DNA from: Reticulascus tulasneorum
Lineage: Eukaryota; Ascomycota; Sordariomycetes; Glomerellales; Reticulascaceae
DNA: 64,000 bases
Assembly: GCA_001557505.1 (NCBI GenBank)
Contig: LSAX01000004.1
Location: 3,348,001 to 3,412,000, forward strand
Direction: 5' to 3'
Shown here: positions 10,683 through 21,993 of the stretch, piece after piece
How positions within the stretch are numbered: the first letter of the stretch is position 1
Layout of the letters: each line of letters begins with the position of its first letter
Translations under genes and position numbers: made by a program
Notes under the pieces: model-generated
What the model was told of the DNA's origin: nothing
The model's database searches: none
The model's input: the letters and a program-made list of their open reading frames with translations, nothing else

Positions 10683-11816
10683 ATGGGCAATCAGTTTTCG
10701 CAGTTGTATCCGCCACGGCCCAAGTACGTGGAAAAGAACGTGCATGATTTACGCGGCAAGGTGAGCTCCTGCCATCGCCTAAGATGACCGCGCGGCAAGC
10801 ACATTTGTCGTGCTGCCTCACTCCTCATCACATGCTTATTAATGTTCAATTAGGTCTATATTGTCACCGGAGCCAATACTGGCGTTGGAAAGGAGCTGGC
10901 ACAGATTCTCTACACTAAGCACGCGAAAGTTTACGTTGCAGCACGCTCCAAGGAGAAGTCGCTGGAAGCCATCGAGGCCATTAAGAATGCAGCGCCAGGC
11001 TCGGTTGGCGAGCTGGCATTTCTACAACTCGATCTAGCCGATTTGTCCAAAATAAAGGCCTCTGCACAGGAATTCCTCTCCAAAGAAAGCAAGCTGCATG
11101 TCCTTTTCAACAACGCTGGTGTCTGGTGCCCACCCCAGGGGTCGAAATCGGTTCAAGGTTACGAACTCCAAATCGGTGTCAACAACCTAGGCACATTTCT
11201 GTTTACAAAACTATTGACACCAATCCTCGTGAGCACCGCAAAGAAGGAGGAATCCGGCACGGTGCGCGTCGTCTGGGTCTCGTCGTCAGGCACCGAAATG
11301 AACACCCCGAAACCGGGGGGCATCATCATGGACAATTTGGATTATCACATCGAAAAGAGTCCTCTTGAGAAGTACTGCATCAGCAAAGCCGGAAACTACT
11401 TCCAAGCCACAGAGTTTGCAAAACGATATCGAGCCGATGGCGTCGTTAGCGTTGCGTTGAACCCTGGTAATCTCAGCTCCGACTTGTACCGTGGGCTTGG
11501 GTCAGCGATGAGCTTCATCATCAGACTCCTCGTGCTCCACGCACCAATCTATGGAGCCTACACCGAGTTGTTCGCCGGCTTGTCCCCCGAGGTCACGCTG
11601 AAGAAATCGGGTAGTTGGAGTGAGTTACTATGCCCTCCGCTTCCGTGCTGCCAACAAAGACAAACAGCTAATGTAAATCCAGTCATTCCTTGGGGACGAT
11701 TTGCTCCAATTCGAGCCGATCTTCTTGACGCATCGAAGACAAAGGCGGAGGGTGGGACTGGGCTCGGAGAAGAGTTTTGGGAATGGAATGAGGCACAGGT
11801 TAAACCCTTCGCCTGA
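10683..11816 (+). CDS. Short-chain dehydrogenase/reductase (retinol-dehydrogenase-like), 325 aa
   Basis: Three exons (10683-10760, 10854-11619, 11693-equivalent acceptor giving 11683-11816) sum to exactly 326 codons. The introns are 93 and 63 nt with GTGAG donors; the second has a GCTAAT branch. SDR motifs are complete: TGANTGVG cofactor loop, NNAGVW, the catalytic Ser in VWVSSSG, and YCISK for YxxxK. The LNPGNLSSDL block matches the fungal WW-domain-oxidoreductase/RDH-like group. It should oxidise or reduce an alcohol/ketone with NAD(P)H; the substrate is unknown. There is no signal peptide, and a hydrophobic segment near residues 235-255 might touch a membrane. The next gene on the same strand is a Zn2Cys6 regulator 1.2 kb downstream, which may or may not act on it. 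Confidence 0.88.
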
Positions 11817-12990
11817 CGTGGAATTATTGCTGTTAGTGGGGGTTCTGTAACACAGATTGATTCTCTCAAGTTTTATCTTGTCTGTTTCGTGACGAGTCTA
11901 GTCATCTAATCTAATTAATGTGAATTTCGTACATACTCTGATATGAGAGTGATCAGTGGCTAAATCGACCCGTTGGTGGCCGTGGGCTAGGACAGACCTT
12001 GTAATTGTACTGTCACCGCAGGAGATCATGGTCGCCGTGAGACACTCAGATTCATTGCCTTGGCTGAGCGACGCAAGTACATGATTTGTCAAATAGCAAT
12101 CGACGTGCATGATCTATGCACCAATGTTGCTTCGTCGCCAACTTGATTCCCAATCTCCTGCATGGAGAAGGAAGTAACGACCACCGCAGCGACGCCCGAA
12201 TGACTCCGCCGCTTTCATTTAAGTTTCAATATTCATGTCGGAGGGTCACCTGGAGCCCAGGGATCTGTTCCTCCTGGGCAAACTCTGACCAACTCAGAAG
12301 TTCTAGCCAGTTGTTACCGCATCTCGATACGCAGTCAGCAATTCTGTGCCGCCTTGGCGAACCTGCATTCGCAGCCCTGCCGGAGCAGATCCAGCTGGTT
12401 GAATTAATCGAATCACACGGTATTGGGGTCAATGCCAATTGACGTGATGATTCATTGGTCTTAAATTTGACGCTGAGTCACCACTCCCCCTTGGTCGTAA
12501 AGAGAGCTACTAGGAAGTTAATCCGGCCGACTTCCAAACATCCCGCGGCGTCTGGAGAGTATCATGAGCGCAGGGATTCTGCCCACATACTGAATCAATG
12601 CTGCAAGGCCTAGATTTAACAGCAGTTTTGATAATCGGGTAGTTCTCGATTCCCCATATAAAACATTCGACTTCTTTATGCCAGATGTACGAATTATTGA
12701 TTTCCTCATGTGAATTGTCTTTGAGACCCGCCTTTTAAGAAACAAGTATTTTCCGAACGCCGCCGGATACGGTCAAAAGTTTCGCCGAAATGCGGGCGAC
12801 CTGAATCATGGTCATCAGTTCCGACGTTATGCAGTGCGAGTACTCTTGTCACTTTATTTCCTTTAGCTAGAATTATTAATTTCATAATACCCGACGACAA
12901 ATATTCTCTTCAGATAGTCCACTAAGCTTTGTCAGCCGCGTTGTGTAGAACTTTGCCTAGTCAAGAAACCCGGCGGTCTTCGGCATCGAG
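11817..12990. other. Intergenic, promoter of Zn2Cys6 gene
   Basis: I see no coding region with a recognisable family on either strand. The AT-rich part from ~12,600 to 12,920 lies just upstream of the regulator start at 12991 and is likely its promoter. Confidence 0.45.
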
Positions 12991-15239
12991 ATGGAAGCCA
13001 TCTCCGCGTCTAACAAAATGCGTGACCATGACAAGCCAACTGGATATGGGCGGGCATGCACAAACTGCTCGCGTATCAAAGGCAAGTGTATCTACAGGAT
13101 TGATGGATCTAGCTGTGAACGGTAAGACATCCTGATTCAACAATCTGCTGGCCCAAACACAGGCTCAGCTTTGATCTTGCTCCATCCCGTTAGGCACTCG
13201 ATTTCTATGCATTACATCGTAGTGTATGCATAATGGCTGTTACGGCTCTGCGGTTTCTCACGTTCTTGTTATGATAGCTGAGAGTTTCAGGTGCCATCGA
13301 CTCAAGAAAGATTGCCAGACATTAGTTTCTGTCCGCAAACGCAACGCGAAGACGACGCACACATCCAGGACAGCACAGCTAGAAGAAAAGCTGGACGACA
13401 TAGTCTCGCTTCTTAGATCTCAGGGAAGTGAAAAGCCTGCGACGACACAGTACACAGTGCCACCTACCATCAACCAGGATGCGTCGCCATATCTTGACAG
13501 CCTCTTCCGTACCGACGAGTCGACGTCTCCTTCATCCGCAAATGTCGTTATAGACAACACAAGTGGCTGGCCAAGCATGGTACCCCTCACACCAGTCTCG
13601 CAATCCAGTGCTGTATCACCATCTCCGTTTGTCGACGAGGTATCCGTTCATCAGATTCCGGAGTCCGTTGCCGAAGCACAGCTGAACACCTTTCGTTTCG
13701 GGTTTCTGCAATTCTTCCCGTTTGTCCACATCCCTGAATCTACTAGCGCTTCGCATCTTCGGCACCAGCGGCCATTTCTGTGGCTTGTCATCATGTCACT
13801 GACAACCAAGTCGGTAGCGATGCAAGTTGCCATGCGAGATACCATACGCCAGCTTGTTCTGCAGAAAGTCGTGGCAGACAGTGAGAAGAGCATGGATATC
13901 CTTTTAGGCATGATTTGCTACCTGGGTTGGTAAGTTACATGCTTTTCACTACAAACCATGAACCCCAATCGTCTATCACTGTGGTACTCTAGATATCATA
14001 ACGCTCATGAATATCTAGGTTCCACCACCACAAGAAAGAAGACGTGAACCCATACATGATACTGTGGTCACAATTGGCTGTGTCTGTTATGTTCCAGCTT
14101 AAAATCAATAAGGATCCGGCTGGAGAAGACGGCCAGTTATTATCCTCCAGGTCCTCAGGGATTGCTACTCGGATATCTCAAAGAAGTTCACGAACCATGG
14201 AGGAGCGTCGAGCTGTTCTGGGAACGTACATTATCAGTTCGATGTAAATTTTACTTTCTCCTAGGAACCATCCTCATCTCGTGGATAGCTGCTAAACTAA
14301 TTTATAGTGTATGGACAAGCCTTCGACAGACAGAGCCGATCCGTTGGACGTCGTATATGGACGACTGTGTGAGCATTCTCAGTAAGGGACAACATACGGA
14401 CTTGGATACTGTGCTAGCCACCCAGGCGAAATGCCATGTGATCATGGATCTAGTGACCTGTTCGTCTACGGAACATACCACGATGGGTGGCTCCAAGACA
14501 CCGTCAGTTCACATGGTGAAAGCATTGCAGTTGCAGCTGAAGGATATACGGCGGAGTCTACCGCCGAACTTGCAATCACACAGTCAGTATTGTATGAATG
14601 CTTTTCAATTCACCGCTAAATATGCTAGGGGCCGCGCTGCTTTCGATAGTGAGCACAGAAATCATTGTCACAGAAGCCGTTCTGAGTAGGCCTGTGGTCG
14701 CAGATCAGACCAGCCTCTCGAATCTGCACCGGCTAGAGGGTCTGGAAGCTATCTTGACGGTTGTCGAGCAATGGTTTGAACTATTTTTTAGCATACCTCT
14801 CTTGGATTGGATCGGAGCTTCGTTTGCCAGCTTCGCGCAATTCACTCACTGCACGATTGTATTGTTTAAGCTAACGGCTCTGAATGAGCCGGGCTGGGAC
14901 ACGAGTGATGTTAAGAAGAGATGCAATTTGCTTGATATTCTTGAGCGGTTTGCTGAGAACTTGGACAAGATCCCTGGCCTCATTGGCATGGTAGATGCTG
15001 CCAAATCAGGAGATAGCGGACTATTCTTCAGGTCTTCCCAACTGATTAGGGGAATGAAAGCAACAGTTTGGGCAGAGATGGGACTTGACAAGAAGCAGAC
15101 GACTCCTGAGACTAGTGGCGATCTTGACACAATAGACATGGGCGAAGCATGGGCCCAAGATGGAGGGGCCTTGGGGTATTCTGATTTTGCAGAGGGTCCT
15201 TGGTTCAACGACTTCTTTGGTATGTCATGGGAAACGTGA
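12991..15239 (+). CDS. Zn2Cys6 (C6) fungal transcription factor, 626 aa
   Basis: Five exons are supported by phase and motif: 12991-13121, 13291-13929, 14019-14243, 14308-14582 and 14629-15239 (627 codons with stop). The introns are 169, 89, 64 and 46 nt. The binuclear zinc cluster is complete and is split by the first intron: C23-x2-C26-x6-C33-x8-C42-x2-C45-x6-C52. A short coiled-coil-like stretch (QLEEKLDDIVSLL) follows, as in Gal4-type dimerisation. The RTMEERRAVLG..SSIVWTSLRQ..IRWTSYMDDC block is the usual fungal middle homology region. It should bind CGG-type repeats in the nucleus. Targets are unknown; the SDR upstream and the secreted Cys-rich gene downstream are candidates only by position. 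Confidence 0.9.
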
Positions 15240-16019
15240 TCATGGCATTATCGATTATAGCATTAGTAACGATTTATCGATTGGGGAGTGGTCGTACTTG
15301 ACTTGTGAAATCAAAGCATCAGCGCATCATGTCGGTAAATATTTATACTTGATTTAGTTGACTAAGATGAAAATAAGAGAGTGCTACACGCCAATTTAAA
15401 CACAATGGTTTAGCATATTAAGCACTCATACGGAGAGCTGCGGTTATTAGATGTATGACTACCGCCCTACTCGCTCAGGAGGCGATCAAACTAAGGGTGG
15501 TGGTGAGTATGCCTGGTAAACCTGGAAGAAGGCGATCTTCCTCATCGGGACTATAATGGTGGAACGGCAAAACTATCGACGACACCTGTTCAGCACCTAG
15601 CTGCCGCTTCATAAGCCTTAGCAATTCGATAACGGGGTGTTTGCCCTTGGTCGATTATAAGTGGCATAGCCGTCCCAATAACGATGAATTGACGATCCTG
15701 AGAGATTGTAGCATCTACCTCATGGAATCTTTGAAGGCGAGAGGTACATGAATAGGAGTTACAGATCTGGATCAGGTACCTGAGGGGAGCAATGACACAC
15801 CATATAGCGCACACAAGACGAGGTAGATGAAGCTGAAGTTAACAGCGCTGGTAACGATATAGAAGAGGCCTCTTTGACCTCAAACCATATATGATAGTCG
15901 AACTTAAAAGGCAGGAGAGTGATTTAGAGAGTATAATTCTAGGCTATATAGCCTAGAAGGTGAGGCCAACAACTAAGACTATCCAGAAGTAGGGACCATG
16001 CAGAAATAAGGGCCCTAAC
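15240..16019. other. Intergenic, AT-rich, contains a 22-bp palindrome
   Basis: This is 3' flank for both the C6 regulator (plus) and the Cys-rich gene (minus). No recognisable protein is encoded; the frame at 15590-15814 on the minus strand has no family features. A perfect 22-bp palindrome is listed separately. Confidence 0.45.
15937..15958. repeat. Perfect 22-bp palindrome
   Basis: The core TCTAGGCTATATAGCCTAGA is its own reverse complement and extends by one matching base on each side. It lies about 60 bp past the stop codon of the 498-aa secreted protein (minus strand). It could form a hairpin in the 3' UTR, be a protein-binding site, or be a mobile-element relic; nothing nearby decides between these. 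Confidence 0.7.
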
Positions 16020-17735
16020 TTAACATGGGGCTGCTGTGCACGCGCAGTTGATGCCGCCGGGAGCTTGGCACTGAGGGCAACAGCAACAATTCGCTCCGCA
16101 CTGGGTACCCGTCTCACCTGCACAACATTGCGTGCTGTCTGCATTGCAAATTCCGCTATTCGCCGAATTGCAGTTTGCACACCGCTCGGTGAGCGGGGTA
16201 CAGATCGAGCTGCTCACTGTTGTGCATACACCAGTGGCAGCCGTACCGGCTAAGCCGCCCGCCGCCGCTGCACAGAAGATGGCGCATGTTGCTGCTCCCG
16301 GGCCGGTGGGAGCGCACAATGTTCCGCATGCAGTGCCGGCCAATACTCCAACACCAGCACCGACAATTGCACCCACACCCCCACACACATTTGTTGTTAT
16401 TGCGGTCGCTGTTGAACCACAGTATGTTTGTTGGTCTCGACAATCCGGGCATCTCTCGAAGCACATTCCGGTCCGGCTGCAGGTGCTTTGCTGCTTTCGT
16501 ACCAACTGAATGAGATCCGTCAACGATTTCATTTGGCCTAGCACTGGTGCAGGCGCGGTCATCCTATAATGCTCGATGCCTTCCAACATTGTTTGTGTGA
16601 GGTCGTGGTCTTCTCCGACACGTTTCACACGCCTTGTCACACTGCTGGGTCCCCCACAAGTCGCGTTATCCGGTTCGTTGATGATTACCTGATAATCCGG
16701 TCCACCTGTCGCAAAGTCGGAAGCGCATGTTTGGAATGCAGTCAACACCCCGATGGTTATGTCGGTCAATTGGCTCACAAATGCCGAATTTGCCAGCAGG
16801 TCCACACAGGTGTCATGCTCTGTAGGATCAGTGTATATCTGGCATGGGTTTGGACCTAGTGCCGCCAAGAAGTCGCTTGGGCTCGTAATTCCCAGGATCG
16901 CGGTCTGCAGGCGGTAATCCACCAACTGCGGACTCGCGATGGAGTTGGTTGCCAAGATGCCGTTGATGACATCGGAACACGAGGCTGTGTAGCTTGAGCA
17001 GTCGCCGGGGAGGTGGGCGCAGGCACCGGATTGGCACGTGGTGCCGGATTCGCACTATAGTAGGGGGTAGTGTTGGTGGGATTCGTTGAACAGGATTGGA
17101 AATGAGCTCCTAAAGTCAAAAAAGTACTTACCGAGTGACCGCATGTCCCACAGTTATTGTTGTCGGAAGTCAAATCCGGGCATTGCCCGTTGCAAGGAGG
17201 CTTGCCAGAGTTGGTGCAAACACAGGCGCCTGATGAGCAGGTTGAACCGGCGGGGCACTGGGCTTTTGTGAGCAATTGTGGCGAACATACGGCATTCTCT
17301 TGGAACTTACCACGTTTCCACAGGCTCCACAGTTGTTATTGTCCGAACTGCTAGCGCTACACGCTGCAGGTGGCTATCCATCCCCCGAGTATATTAGCCA
17401 TGTCTCACTAACCATAAATCAAGGATCGCTCTACTCTGTCCCATAGAAAGAACGGTACTCACCACATAACAGGAACAGGCAGAGCTCAAGCGCAACGATT
17501 GCGTTGAGCCAGACCCACACGCTGCGGCGAACTGGGGGAGAGACGTTGTGGCCGTTACAGCTGCTTGGGTATATGAATGGCAGAATGACGTCGCCTCAGC
17601 GGTGCGCGTAGGGTTTCTAAGAGCACGTAGGCAGTTGTTGGCGTTACAGCCTGTCGTGGCCTCGCGCGCGTCAATTCCAGCGGCCCCAGGCCTAGCAAGG
17701 AAGGGAACAATGAGAAGGGAGAGAGAGAGCTTCAT
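16020..17735 (-). CDS. Secreted cysteine-rich protein with duplicated Stig1-like repeats, 498 aa
   Basis: Four exons are joined: 17735-17463, 17373-17311, 17257-17132 and 17054-16020. All junctions are phase 0 and the total is 499 codons. A signal peptide (MKLSLSLLIVPFLARPGAAG) leads into a fungal N-terminal block with CNANNCLRALR and LSSACSCYV. Two repeats of the form DNNNCGxCGxxCxxGxTCxSGAC follow, the pattern of Stig1-like cysteine repeats. Each repeat is cut by an intron at the same point, just before the CxxG part. A middle domain of ~200 residues has few cysteines. Next comes a Gly/Ala-rich hydrophobic stretch (GGVGAIVGAGVGVLAGTACG.. to AAAAGGLAGTAATG) resembling a helical hairpin, and last a very Cys-rich tail (CCAGETG, NCCCCPQC, CACTAAPC). 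Function is unknown; secretion and disulfide bonding are well supported. Confidence 0.8.
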
Positions 17736-17950
17736 AGTGTGCGAGCCTTAAATGGTGGATCGACGAAGAATGTAGGTTCTAATGCAAATGAGAAGAGTAC
17801 TCCATGCATTTGCAATCTGGTGTGCACGTCGGAAGAGGGGCCTGATGGGGGTTCTTATTTACTCTTTAAGCTAGGGATACTCTATATCACGTAGTGTCAG
17901 CCTGAAATCGTCATGTGTTTTGTTCCTGACCTTGCCTCCTTTTTACACAT

Positions 17951-18485
17951 ATTGATCGGTGGCTGGAACTACATGTGTAAGTGTTGCTGCGGTATCTGAG
18001 GGCTTGCATGTGGCGGGATGATAATGGCTTCCCTTTTAGCTGTTCAGGTTTCAGTTCACTGGAGCCACTCAGCCAGAATGACTCGTCTTTGGTGGATATT
18101 ATGCAGGAACGTCCTCCTTATATTGTTCAGCGTCAGCCTTGCCCAGCTCAAATACGGGTCTGGCTGGTCCACGGGGCACCATGTCTCACTTCTGCTTGGA
18201 TGCTAGGATGCTATTAATTTGTGGCTGGAACTATCGATGTGCAGTATCCGGGTGCCTGCATGTGGCGGGATGATAATGGCGTCCCTTTTAGCTGTTCGGG
18301 TTTCAGTTCAATGGAGCCACTCAGCCAGAATGACTCGTCTTTGGTGGATATTATGCAGGAACGTCCTCCTTATATTGTTCAGCGTCAGCCTTGCCCAGCT
18401 CAAATACGTGTCTGGTTGGTCCACTGGGCATCAAGTCTCACTTCTGCTTGGATGCTAGATACTAATATTGATTTGCGGCTGGACC
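17951..18485 (+). repeat. Tandem direct repeat, two ~255-bp copies plus start of a third
   Basis: Copy 1 (~17951-18215) and copy 2 (~18216-18470) share long identical runs, for example TGTGGCGGGATGATAATGG at 18009 and 18261, and the TTATGCAGGAACGTCCTCC block in both. A third start, GCGGCTGGA at 18476, echoes the GTGGCTGGAACTA opening of the others. Spacing varies from 252 to 262 bp through small indels. Each copy is open in one frame, but the encoded peptide resembles nothing known. The array sits directly in front of a LINE ORF1 remnant in the same orientation, so it may be the 5' UTR monomers of that element. Confidence 0.8.
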
Positions 18486-18707
18486 TATTCCAGTTATTGG
18501 GGAGATGACACTTCCCCTTGATTTGGGGTTTCCTGGCACGTACTGCTAGTGTTCAAGCTCTGCCCCACCGCAATATCTTTAACAAGCACCTGGCTGCCCC
18601 GAAGCTTTGCAGGGCTTTTCTCAGCCTTAACGCGACCAACCGGAAGTTAGCCCGAGCAGACGGGACGTTCCCCGCAAAACTGGGCTGCAGCCACAGCGGC
18701 AAGATCG

Positions 18708-19388
18708 ATGTCTAGCCGCCCTAAGCCCCGCACGCCCCGCACGCCCCGCACGCCCGCCAGTCCAAAAGCTCAGCCGCAGCCAAACCGACCTAGGATATCC
18801 GCATCCTCGTTCGAGTCCCAGAAGAACACCAGGGATGGGCAAAGAGCCTAACGAGCTTCACCTTGCGCGAAGCGACCTGCAAAGCGCTCAGCTTGACACT
18901 GATTGACATTCCCGACATCCACCATACGGCAACAGGCTTCGCCATCCGACCCCACGGACAAAAGAAATCCGACAGAAGATCCTGGCCAAGGAAAAGGAGC
19001 TCGGTCGCTGCCTCAGAGCTACCAAAATCGAACTACCCACGAAATGGTTCAACTACGTGGTACAAAATGCCCGGCCACACTCACAAACATCTTTGGAGAG
19101 AACATAGATGCCGACACGGTCATCCACGATGAAGTGATTGCACAAACAGGCGTCCAGCCGATTAGCATCCAGCAGTCGAGATATGGACCTGACGCAGAGA
19201 CCAACAGAGGATCATGGATAGTATCTTTCCTGAAGGAGCTATCGCCCTTCCGGCTGTTCGGAACGAGCGCCTACTCGCGGCTCACTGAGAAGAAGAGACC
19301 ACTGCCGAAACGATGTAGAGTAGTAATGTCCGCTCATGATTGGCTTTTGTTTCATTCACCTCTGTGTCTTGGAAAACTGCACGGGTAA
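18708..19388 (+). pseudogene. Frameshifted ORF1 (gag-like) of a Tad1-type non-LTR retrotransposon
   Basis: The reading begins at an ATG (18708) with an Arg-Thr-Pro-rich start caused by three 9-bp repeats (CCCCGCACG, 18726-18752) and soon meets a stop. Further on, pieces of one protein occur in different frames. These are DIPDIHHTATGFAIRP (~18908), KEIRQKILAKEKELGR with ELPTKWFNYVV (~18963-19060), and IFGENIDADTVIHDEVIAQTGVQP with SWIVSFLKELSPFRLFGTSAYSRL (~19085-19290). This order and wording match ORF1 of fungal Tad1-like LINEs. At least two frameshifts and stops break it. It ends near EKKRPLPKR, where the CCHC zinc knuckles should begin; no reverse transcriptase follows. This is a dead fragment that keeps the 5' part and lacks the 3' part. 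Confidence 0.75.
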
Positions 19389-19447
19389 ATGATATTTCCT
19401 TTATGGCAAGTTTATATTCAGTTATTCTAAGTCTTATGCAGATGCTT

Positions 19448-19456
19448 ATCAGATAA
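19448..19456 (+). promoter_or_regulatory. ATCAGATAA, match to iron-GATA consensus at a 3' end
   Basis: This matches ATCWGATAA and lies within TTATCAGATAATTATC, four bases beyond the ferric reductase stop codon. Being 3' of the gene, it is not in a usual promoter position. About one chance match is expected in 64 kb, so it may mean nothing. Confidence 0.2.
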
Positions 19457-19459
19457 TTA

Positions 19460-21993
19460 TCACCACTTGAAGGACTCCTCGAAATACTCTATCCTCGAGT
19501 GGCCCTTTCCAAGTAGATCCACGACCACTCTCCTGGCATCATCAGCTAGCTTTGCTGGTCCGCATGTCACTACGGCTAAGGAACCGCCATCTGTGCCGTG
19601 GGCTGCATCATTAACTTCGTCTTCGACATCCGGCCGTCCGTAAAATGTCCTAGCCTCTTTCGGACAGTCAAACACAGTTCCTTCATCTTGAGTAAGATAA
19701 ATGTCGACGGAGAGCTTGTCGTTGCCTAGAAAACTCTTGAGGTCTTCACTCAGAACTTCAGCAGCGAAATTGGCCTCTCTCGCTGCCCATATAATCTTGA
19801 CTGAACTCGTCCTTGATGTGCTTGAGGTAAGAGTTTTGAGATAGGAGAGGGGCACCACAATGCCGCTGCCTCCAACTAGAAAAAGAACATTGTCGAATTT
19901 GTGGAATGGCTGCGTGTGCCCATATGGTCCCTCGACCAGCACACGGATAAAAGGCCACTTGGAAGTTGCAGCGTTTCGGAGACGAGAAGTAAAACTGTCG
20001 TACGGCCGAATGAGAAATGTCATCGTTGAGTCCACCGTCCCGTCTCCTTCATCTGATGGAAGCTGCAAGAGTGCTTCCTGTTCTCCATCAACACTACCTC
20101 TTTGTTGTGGAAGTTGCTGGATCTCCGAGTGGCGATCGATCTGAGAAGATGAGGCCATTGTGAACGGGTGGGATTCCCAACCACGAATATCGTTCATCAC
20201 GCTCAAGTAATAAAAGGTTCCCGGCTTTGGATCGTACAAGCTTGTTGAACGTGATATTATGAGGCGTATTATGTTTGAATCAGTATTGAATGTCGCTTTC
20301 GCATTTGTGCCCCAGAATTTTCGGTTGAAGGCGAGGATACGGAGTGCTCGTACAAGGCGGTCTAGAACCCAGACGTAAACACATGCCCAGACTAAGCCGT
20401 CGTATCGACCCTTAAATATTGAAACATGCCTGTAGATTGTTTAGTGAGGTTTCCAGACTTCACCTATGAGGAGGTGGGGGTGCAACTCACCACCACATGG
20501 TAACCAGCATAAGAATGGAGAGCCCAATATGGAGAAGCAGGAAGACCTCGTAGACCTTTCGACGCATCCAGTACATAGACAACCCAAACAACATGCACAT
20601 GAAGATGGTTGCCTGCAACTGTCAGCTACCTTGAAATAGATCGGGAATCAATCAATGCTAACGTACCAACTCTCCCGTCCACCAAAATGTGTAGGACCAC
20701 CAGGACACAAAGTATGGCCAGCCACCGTCTACCAACGTTAGATGCATGAATCGAATCACTTCAAGAACTGGGCACTTACCATCGAAGACAAGAATAGTAT
20801 ATCCCACCGAGTGAATGACCGCTTGCAGTGTGGCAACCCGAGCAACCCAACGATGGAAGTTGTTATACGTGCCGAAGTCCCAGCCAGTCAGCCACAAAAG
20901 TAAATTATTGCGCATGCCAAACATCCATATAATCGGGAAGTTCGCAAATGATAAAATCCCCGTTCTATCCGACACGTAGCGCCAAAACTGCTTGTAAAGT
21001 GTGGGAAAACTGGATACGTAACAGTCAGGTCAAATTGCCAGAGACGAGTAGGGAGGGGCCAGGGACGTACTAAATATTGTCCGGGATAAATCTGTATCCA
21101 TCTATGCACAGCGCAGTATTCAAAAGAATGAAGGCCAGAATGGTACAACTCTGCACCCGAGGCGGAATAGTATACCATCCGTAATCCTGCGAGGATTTAT
21201 ACCCAAATGTGGCGGGCACTGTTAGATACCGCTTTATCCACATGTGCGGGCGCCGACGGAATGCTTCGCTCTTGTCTGAAGTGTGATGGTCGCTGGAATA
21301 TGTTTCTCTGCCAGGTGATAGACGTGATTCGTGTCTATCTTTGCGAAGGGACGAGACGAGACGATATGACAGCCCGATCGCAACGACAGCAGTCCAGAAG
21401 ACGAACATCGCGACTCTAAATCAAGTCAGTACAGCTCAAGCATGATGTGGATCTTTTGCGTACCCATAGACGAGATGGTATCGGTTGACGTAGTCAGTAG
21501 CATCCTTTTACAATTAGTTCACGTCCAAACTTCGATACCGATCGTTGCGTACCAGCGTATCATACCACAGGGCAAAGTAGTTATCCGAGGGGATGGCAAC
21601 TTCTCCTAGCACCAGTGGATCCAGAGTTTCGTCATAGTCGAGTCTCCGAAGTTGAGATCTATCGTCAGCCGTGTAGTTGGCGATGATATTGAACGGTGGA
21701 AGCGCGGTGGCGACATATTTCTGGCAGGTTTCATTGAGGCGATCCAACCCAGCCGTCCGGTCTTCTCCGGAGCATCGGATATCTGTGCAAAGATACAGTG
21801 AAGTCAATCCCAAGCGGCTTTGGCACGCCCTGACCAGCTTTGAAGCCCTTGCACTGGTGTCGTTGAAGCGCACCGGCTGGAGCGAGTTCCTGCAGGCGAA
21901 GAAGCAGTAGCGGTCGGACCGGTCCGTTGCCGCCAGCGCAATAGATGCCCACGTTGCCAGCGCTGGTAGCAATAACCAAAAATCAAGCCGCAT
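19460..21993 (-). CDS. Ferric reductase (FRE-type transmembrane metalloreductase), 736 aa
   Basis: Seven exons (21993-21553, 21504-21464, 21415-21071, 21009-20780, 20728-20667, 20612-20491, 20429-19460) give exactly 737 codons. The introns are 47-121 nt with clean borders. A signal peptide (MRLDFWLLLPALATWASIALA) and a Cys-containing ectodomain come first. The ferric-reductase membrane core follows, with paired haem histidines in FHRWVARVATLQAVIHS and LLHIGLSILMLVTMWWH. The cytosolic part has the FAD motif HPFTM (501-505), EGPYG (~580), the NADPH motif GGSGIVVP (600-607) and CGP (703). It reduces Fe(III) or Cu(II) at the plasma membrane for uptake. A 17-bp element with an iron-GATA core lies 86 bp upstream and is repeated before the siderophore transporter at 51.4 kb. 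Confidence 0.93.

Larger units (their letters stand above)
17951..19388 (+). mobile_element. Remnant of a Tad1-type LINE, 5' repeats plus broken ORF1
   Basis: This joins the ~255-bp tandem repeats (17951-18485), a 220-bp spacer and the ORF1 pseudogene (18708 on). LINE copies are usually truncated at the 5' end. Here the 5' side is kept and the 3' side lost, so the 3' loss must be a later deletion or rearrangement rather than incomplete insertion. The right edge lies within ~70 bp of the 3' end of the ferric reductase gene. No target-site duplication could be placed because the 3' end is missing. Confidence 0.6.

Noticed and set aside
14104..14160. Alternative frame in the C6 regulator (TASYYPPGPQGLLLGYLKEVHEPW)
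   Set aside because: Reads smoothly, but the other frame leads into RTMEERRAVLG and then, through a well-phased intron, SLRQTEPIRWTSYMDDC, the standard C6 regulator block. That frame was kept.
15590..15814. 74-codon frame on the minus strand
   Set aside because: No family features and no start context. It lies between two 3' gene ends in AT-rich DNA.
18721..18757. Short GC-rich direct repeats considered as a CRISPR-like or satellite array
   Set aside because: Only three 9-bp units without spacers; they encode the Arg-Thr-Pro run at the start of the LINE ORF1 remnant. No CRISPR array exists in this window, nor is one expected in a fungus.
21504..21521. Candidate 18-nt intron (GTGAAC..AAAAG) in the ferric reductase
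   Set aside because: Too short. The GTACGC donor at 21552 with AACTAAT branch and the same acceptor gives a normal 48-nt intron in frame.
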